A DNA stretch of 27,474 nt from Faecalimonas sp. (GTDB lineage: Bacteria > Bacillota_A > Clostridia > Lachnospirales > Lachnospiraceae). This document shows, one piece after another, positions 24,017 through 27,474 of this stretch. The notes under the pieces were generated by a model. The model did not search any database and was not told the origin of the DNA. It saw only the letters and a list, made by a program, of their open reading frames with translations. A program made the translations under genes and the position numbers. Within the stretch, counting starts at the first letter, position 1. Each line of letters begins with the position of its first letter. The stretch spans positions 1-27,474 of the forward strand of contig JAPFCT010000116.1 in the NCBI GenBank assembly GCA_026169575.1, given 5' to 3'.

Positions 24017-24603
24017 AAAAGATTATTTTAGCCTCCGGTTCGCCGAGGCGCAGAGAATTGCTGGAACAGATCGGATATACATTTGAGATTGTGACAAGTG
24101 AAAAGGAAGAAGTGTATCAAAGTACCGAACCTCAGGAAATCGTGAAGGAACTGGCGCTTTTAAAAGCGAAAGATGTGGCGGAAAAGATCGTATCGGACAG
24201 AGGAGAAGACAGCGATCGTCTGATTATTGGTGCAGATACGGTTGTAACGCATCAGGGGAAAATTTTAGGAAAGCCGAAAGATAAAGAAGATGCAGCACGC
24301 ATGCTGGAAGCGCTTCAGGGGGATGCACATGATGTCTATACCGGAGTTGCTGTGATCAGTTATGATGAGGAAGGAAAAGAAGAAGTGATATCGCATGCCG
24401 TTGGGACAAAAGTATATGTAGATCCGATGACAGAGGAAGAGATCCGGGAATATATCGCGACCGGAGAGCCGATGGATAAAGCCGGCGCTTATGGAATCCA
24501 GGGAAGATTTGCGGCACATATTTCAAAGATCGAAGGCGATTATTATAATGTAGTCGGACTTCCGGTGTCATATATTTATCAGGTTCTCCGGGAAAAAATC
24601 TGA
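24013..24603 (+). CDS. maf: Maf nucleotide pyrophosphatase (house-cleaning NTPase)
   Basis: A 196-residue Maf/HAM1-fold protein. The N-terminal LASGSPRRRELLEQIG is the family signature, followed by GADTVVTHQGKILGKPKD and then DVYTGVAVI. Near the end, GEPMDKAGAYGIQGRFAAHISKIEGDYYNVVGLPV is the conserved substrate-pocket region. Maf proteins hydrolyse non-canonical or modified NTPs to NMP and have been tied to septum control in Bacillus. The gene overlaps the upstream phosphatase by ATGA. The length is normal. Confidence 0.96.
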   Translation: MKKIILASGSPRRRELLEQIGYTFEIVTSEKEEVYQSTEPQEIVKELALLKAKDVAEKIVSDRGEDSDRLIIGADTVVTHQGKILGKPKDKEDAARMLEALQGDAHDVYTGVAVISYDEEGKEEVISHAVGTKVYVDPMTEEEIREYIATGEPMDKAGAYGIQGRFAAHISKIEGDYYNVVGLPVSYIYQVLREKI

Positions 24604-24704
24604 TTATTAGGCGCGAAAAAATCCGTTGTTTCTGCGATTTCTGTTAAGTTTCGGAACAAAAATAAAGAAAAAATAAAAAAACATCTGAATATAGAAGAAA
24701 ATCT

Positions 24705-24733
24705 TTTACATTCGCTTTGTTTTATATTATAAT
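24705..24733 (+). promoter_or_regulatory. Strong sigma-A promoter of the CofE-like gene
   Basis: TTTACA (24705-24710) and TATAAT (24728-24733) with exactly 17 bases between them, in an AT-rich surround. This is the best promoter in the window. The implied leader is about 90 bases. Confidence 0.8.
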
Positions 24734-24736
24734 ACT

Positions 24737-24793
24737 GTTGCAATACGCAGAGATGGCGGATCGTTCGACCTGACATTCTGTGCAGTCAGCAAC
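24737..24793 (+). promoter_or_regulatory. Possible structured 5' leader of the CofE-like gene
   Basis: GTTGC (24737-24741) can pair with GCAAC (24789-24793) to close a 57-base element with a short inner CAGA/TCTG pairing, starting close to the predicted transcript start. I do not recognise a riboswitch class. It may be chance. Confidence 0.25.
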
Positions 24794-24827
24794 GAAATTA
24801 AAGAAATAGATTTGGAGAGTGCAAAAG

Positions 24828-26018
24828 ATGGAACGTAAAGTAGGTACCATATCAAGAGGAATCCGCTGCCCGATCATCAGAGAAGGCGACAACCTCGCAA
24901 ATATTGTAGTAGAAAGCGTATTAGATGCAGCAGCAAGTGAAGGGTTTGAGTTAAGAGACAGAGATGTTATCTCCCTGACAGAGTCGATTGTTGCAAGATC
25001 ACAGGGAAACTACGCTTCTGTTGAGGCAATCGCAAGCGATGTGAGAGCAAAATTAGGCGGCGAGACAATCGGTGTTATTTTCCCGATTTTATCAAGAAAC
25101 CGTTTTGCGATCTGCTTAAAGGGAATTGCGATGGGCGCAAAGAAAGTAGTTCTTATGCTGAGCTATCCAAGCGATGAAGTTGGAAATCAGCTTGTATCTT
25201 TAGACAAGCTGGATGAAGCAGGAATCAATCCATACAGCGATGTACTTACTTTGGAGAAATACAGAGAACTGTTCGGAGAGAATAAGCATGAATTTACAGG
25301 GGTAGATTATGTAGAATACTACGGACAGCTGATCAGAGAAGCAGGTGCAGAAGTAGAGATTATCTTTGCAAACAATCCGAGAACAATCTTAGATTATACA
25401 AAGAATGTAATGACTTGTGATATCCACACAAGAGCAAGAACAAAACGGATCCTCAAAGCGGCAGGTGCAGAGCGCGTGTGCGGAATGGATGACATCCTGA
25501 CAGCGCCGGTGGACGGAAGCGGATGCAATGAGAGATATGGTCTCTTAGGATCTAACAAGTCTACAGAAGGCATGATCAAGTTATTCCCAAGAGAATGCCG
25601 CGACCTTGTAGATGAGATCCAGAAACAGATCTTAGACAAGACTGGAAAACATGTGGAAGTCATGGTATACGGAGACGGTGCATTTAAAGATCCTCAGGGA
25701 AAAATCTGGGAATTAGCCGATCCGGTCGTATCACCGGCATTCACAGACGGACTTCGTGGAACTCCGAACGAAGTAAAATTAAAATACCTTGCAGACAACG
25801 ATTTCAAAGATTTAAGCGGAGAAGCTTTAAAAGAAGCAATTTCCAAGAGGATCAAAGAAAAGAGCGACAACCTGGTAGGAGATATGGCTTCTCAGGGAAC
25901 AACACCGAGACAGCTTACAGACCTGATCGGTTCTCTCTGTGACCTTACAAGTGGTTCCGGAGACAAAGGAACACCGGTTGTATTAGTGCAGGGATACTTT
26001 GACAACTATACAAATTAG
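24828..26018 (+). CDS. CofE-like protein (coenzyme F420-0 glutamyl ligase family)
   Basis: A 396-residue protein that resembles the CofE/FbiB-N fold: an early REGDNLANIVVESVLDAA, the strand-turn LRDRDVISLTESIVARSQGNY, SRNRFAICLKGIAMGAKKVVLML, then DGSGCNERYGLLGSNKSTEGMIKLFP and a C-terminal VVLVQGYFDNYTN. Clostridia of this type are not known to make F420, so the true reaction is likely another gamma-glutamyl or amide ligation; the name is by homology only. It is longer than archaeal CofE (about 250). ATG 24828 is chosen over GTG 24819 because GGAGAG (24814-24819) then has 8-base spacing. The codon choice looks like that of well-expressed genes, matching the strong promoter. It has its own terminator. 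Confidence 0.75.
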   Translation: MERKVGTISRGIRCPIIREGDNLANIVVESVLDAAASEGFELRDRDVISLTESIVARSQGNYASVEAIASDVRAKLGGETIGVIFPILSRNRFAICLKGIAMGAKKVVLMLSYPSDEVGNQLVSLDKLDEAGINPYSDVLTLEKYRELFGENKHEFTGVDYVEYYGQLIREAGAEVEIIFANNPRTILDYTKNVMTCDIHTRARTKRILKAAGAERVCGMDDILTAPVDGSGCNERYGLLGSNKSTEGMIKLFPRECRDLVDEIQKQILDKTGKHVEVMVYGDGAFKDPQGKIWELADPVVSPAFTDGLRGTPNEVKLKYLADNDFKDLSGEALKEAISKRIKEKSDNLVGDMASQGTTPRQLTDLIGSLCDLTSGSGDKGTPVVLVQGYFDNYTN

Positions 26019-26091
26019 TACAGTAGGAAGAAGATTTTACTATTTGGTGGATATTCATTATATGTGTAAAAAATTATAAGGGATGAAAAAG

Positions 26092-26137
26092 AAGCTGCTG
26101 CTTTAACGGTTTAGGAATCGTAAAGCTGCGGCTTTTT
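26092..26137 (+). terminator. Rho-independent terminator after the CofE-like gene
   Basis: Arms 26092-26105 and 26121-26134 form a 14-base-pair stem with one mismatch and one G-U pair, ending in TTTTT. Confidence 0.88.
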
Positions 26138-26158
26138 GTATATCAGAATCTATTTTGG

Positions 26159-26187
26159 TTGACATTTGAATAGAAATAATATATTAT
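26159..26187 (+). promoter_or_regulatory. Promoter of the AbiE operon
   Basis: A perfect TTGACA (26159-26164) and TATTAT (26182-26187) with a 17-base spacer. The start codon is 32 bases further on. Confidence 0.8.
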
Positions 26188-26192
26188 TTCTA
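26171..26192. promoter_or_regulatory. Perfect palindrome over the AbiE -10 box
   Basis: The half TAGAAATAATA (26171-26181) is followed at once by its exact reverse complement (26182-26192), giving a 22-base palindrome that spans the spacer and -10 box. AbiEi antitoxins are known to repress their own promoter by binding inverted repeats, so this is the likely operator. Confidence 0.7.
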
Positions 26193-26219
26193 TGTAATTG
26201 TTGAATTTAGGTGATTGTT

Positions 26220-26813
26220 ATGCAGATAAATCCTACTATATTAGAAAAAATAAAAAGTAATAATAACATGATAACTACAGCACAAGTTAGTGAATTGGGC
26301 TTTTCTCGTTCCATTCTGACAAAGTATGTAAAAGAAGGAGTGCTTGAGCGCAGCAGGCAAGGAGTGTATATTCTTTCTGACTCCGTGGAGGATGATATGT
26401 ATACATTGATGATGCGTTCGGAAAGAATTATTTTTTCCCATGACACAGCATTGTTTTTAAATGGTTTATCTGAAAGGATACCGTTTACACATTCTGTGAC
26501 AATTCCGAGTAATACATCACTTCCAAATTCTCTGATCGGTGAATGCCAGTGTTACTATATAAAGCAGGAACTACATCAACTTGGAGTTATTAAGAAGAAA
26601 AATACTTTGGGGAATGAAGTCCGATGTTACAATATGGAGCGGACTATCTGTGATTTGCTACGTTCTCGCAGCAGACTTGATGAAGAAACTGTTATCAGTG
26701 CAATAAAAAATTATGCTGTATCGTCTCAAAAAAACTTGAATTTACTGGCTGCTTATTCGGCAAAGTTTGGGGTAGGTAAGATGTTAAAAAGATACATGGA
26801 GGTTTTGTTATGA
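26220..26813 (+). CDS. abiEi: AbiEi-type antitoxin / transcriptional autoregulator
   Basis: A 197-residue protein. Residues about 5-55 are the AbiEi N-terminal winged helix (MITTAQVSELGFSRSILTKYVKEGVLERSRQGVYIL). The remainder matches the antitoxin body, with FSHDTALFLNGLSERIP, VTIPSNTSLPNSL and RCYNMERTICDLLRSRSRLDEE. In type IV AbiE systems this protein neutralises the toxin without forming a stable complex and represses the operon. ATG 26220 is chosen over GTG 26211 because AGGTGA (26209-26214) is 5 bases away. The stop overlaps the toxin start (ATGA). The base composition is more AT-rich than the neighbours, as is common in mobile defence genes. Confidence 0.9.
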   Translation: MQINPTILEKIKSNNNMITTAQVSELGFSRSILTKYVKEGVLERSRQGVYILSDSVEDDMYTLMMRSERIIFSHDTALFLNGLSERIPFTHSVTIPSNTSLPNSLIGECQCYYIKQELHQLGVIKKKNTLGNEVRCYNMERTICDLLRSRSRLDEETVISAIKNYAVSSQKNLNLLAAYSAKFGVGKMLKRYMEVLL

Positions 26814-27474
26814 GTTCCAAGGCAATGAGTTTAAAAGGAAGAATTAAAAATTATGCGAAGAATAATAACATTGCTGCCCAAGTTGTCCTTCAAAACTATA
26901 TGTTTGAACGTTTTTTGGAAAGATTATCTATGTCAGAATATAGTGAAAAATTTGTTGTGAAGGGAGGCATGCTGATTGCGGCTATTGTTGGTCTTGATAC
27001 TAGATCTACAATGGATTTAGATACAACTTTACGAAATTTGCCCTTGACAGAAGAGCAGATTTTCCTATCACTTAGTTTAATTTGTAAGATAGATCTGAAT
27101 GATGATGTTTCTTTTGTGATTAAATCCATCGTTCCTATCCGTAAGGATGATATATATGGCGGATATTGCGTAAGAATGGATGCGATTTATGATACAATTG
27201 TTACCCCGCTTTCTATAGATATTTCTATAGGAGATATTATTACTCCGGAAGCCGTAAAATATGAGTTTGGAGGTATTTTTGATGAGAATGTCAAAATTGT
27301 TTTATGGGGATATAACATTGAGACTGTAATGGCAGAAAAAGTGGAAACGATTCTGAGTCGGGGAGTATTTACAACTCGTCCGAGAGATTTTTATGATGTA
27401 TATATTCTTGCGACTACTCAAAAATATGATAAAAAGGTTTTTAAGGAAGCTTTGAAAGCTACGGCAATCCATAG
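26810..27474 (+). CDS. abiEii: AbiEii-type nucleotidyltransferase toxin (partial, runs off window)
   Basis: The first 221 residues are visible, without a stop. The nucleotidyltransferase core shows FVVKGGMLIAA (about 48-58), RSTMDLDTT (65-73) with Asp69 and Asp71 as metal-ligand candidates, SIDISIGD (135-142) and MAEKVETILSRGVFTTRPRDFYDVYIL (174-200), the full AbiEii motif set. AbiEii toxins transfer nucleotides and cause growth arrest; related systems abort phage infection. Translation is coupled to the antitoxin by the ATGA overlap, and GGAGG (26798-26802) lies 7 bases upstream. Residues at key sites look intact, so it is probably functional if the unseen C-terminus is whole. Confidence 0.92.
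   Translation, partial: MSSKAMSLKGRIKNYAKNNNIAAQVVLQNYMFERFLERLSMSEYSEKFVVKGGMLIAAIVGLDTRSTMDLDTTLRNLPLTEEQIFLSLSLICKIDLNDDVSFVIKSIVPIRKDDIYGGYCVRMDAIYDTIVTPLSIDISIGDIITPEAVKYEFGGIFDENVKIVLWGYNIETVMAEKVETILSRGVFTTRPRDFYDVYILATTQKYDKKVFKEALKATAIH

Noticed and set aside
24604..24704. Terminator after maf
   Set aside because: No stem of more than a few pairs with a T run could be found; readthrough toward the CofE-like gene cannot be excluded.

Overview
The window looks like chromosome of a gut-type Clostridia, most likely Lachnospiraceae. The evidence is moderate GC with AT-rich promoters, strong AGGAGG ribosome sites, GntR/UTRA, AraC and LytTR/GHKL regulators, a YitT protein, a Tet-like translation GTPase and a type I-C CRISPR repeat. 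No genus can be fixed from the sequence alone. No rRNA, tRNA, insertion sequence or phage gene was seen.

Layout: (1) 1-194 is the leader-distal end of a type I-C CRISPR array with a decayed last repeat; no cas gene is in the window. A 500-base AT-rich gap follows, with a hairpin and two palindromic operator candidates. (2) 703-4015 is a three-gene unit: a fructose-PTS-EIIC-like membrane protein with an unusual soluble N-terminal domain, a phosphate-binding TIM-barrel enzyme and a GntR/HutC regulator. (3) 4146-4886 is a cytosolic parvulin. (4) 4962-10197 holds an FtsX/BceB-like ABC exporter pair (minus strand) divergent from a LytTR response regulator and GHKL histidine kinase, probably one peptide-sensing or antibiotic-stress module. 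(5) 10311-13558 encodes a ribosome-protection-type GTPase fused to a YacP/Rae1 NYN nuclease domain, followed by a GNAT acetyltransferase and a bidirectional terminator. (6) 13635-16501, minus strand: a small soluble protein, a membrane protein with its XRE regulator, and a MATE efflux pump. (7) 16584-23221: an AraC regulator divergent from a tight operon of GPH symporter, amidohydrolase, two different esterases and a YitT protein, which reads as uptake and de-esterification of an unknown small molecule. (8) 23375-24603: HAD phosphatase and Maf. (9) 24828-26018: a CofE-like (F420 glutamyl-ligase family) protein with a strong promoter. (10) 26220 to the window end: an AbiE-type toxin-antitoxin pair whose promoter carries a perfect palindrome; the toxin gene runs off the edge.

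The most interesting candidates are the GTPase-nuclease fusion, in which an A-site-binding factor is joined to a ribosome-dependent mRNase family domain and the tetracycline-dislodging loop is not conserved, and the EIIC-like/TIM-barrel unit, which lacks any visible EIIA or EIIB. Promoters, operators and terminators were read by eye and have not been tested.
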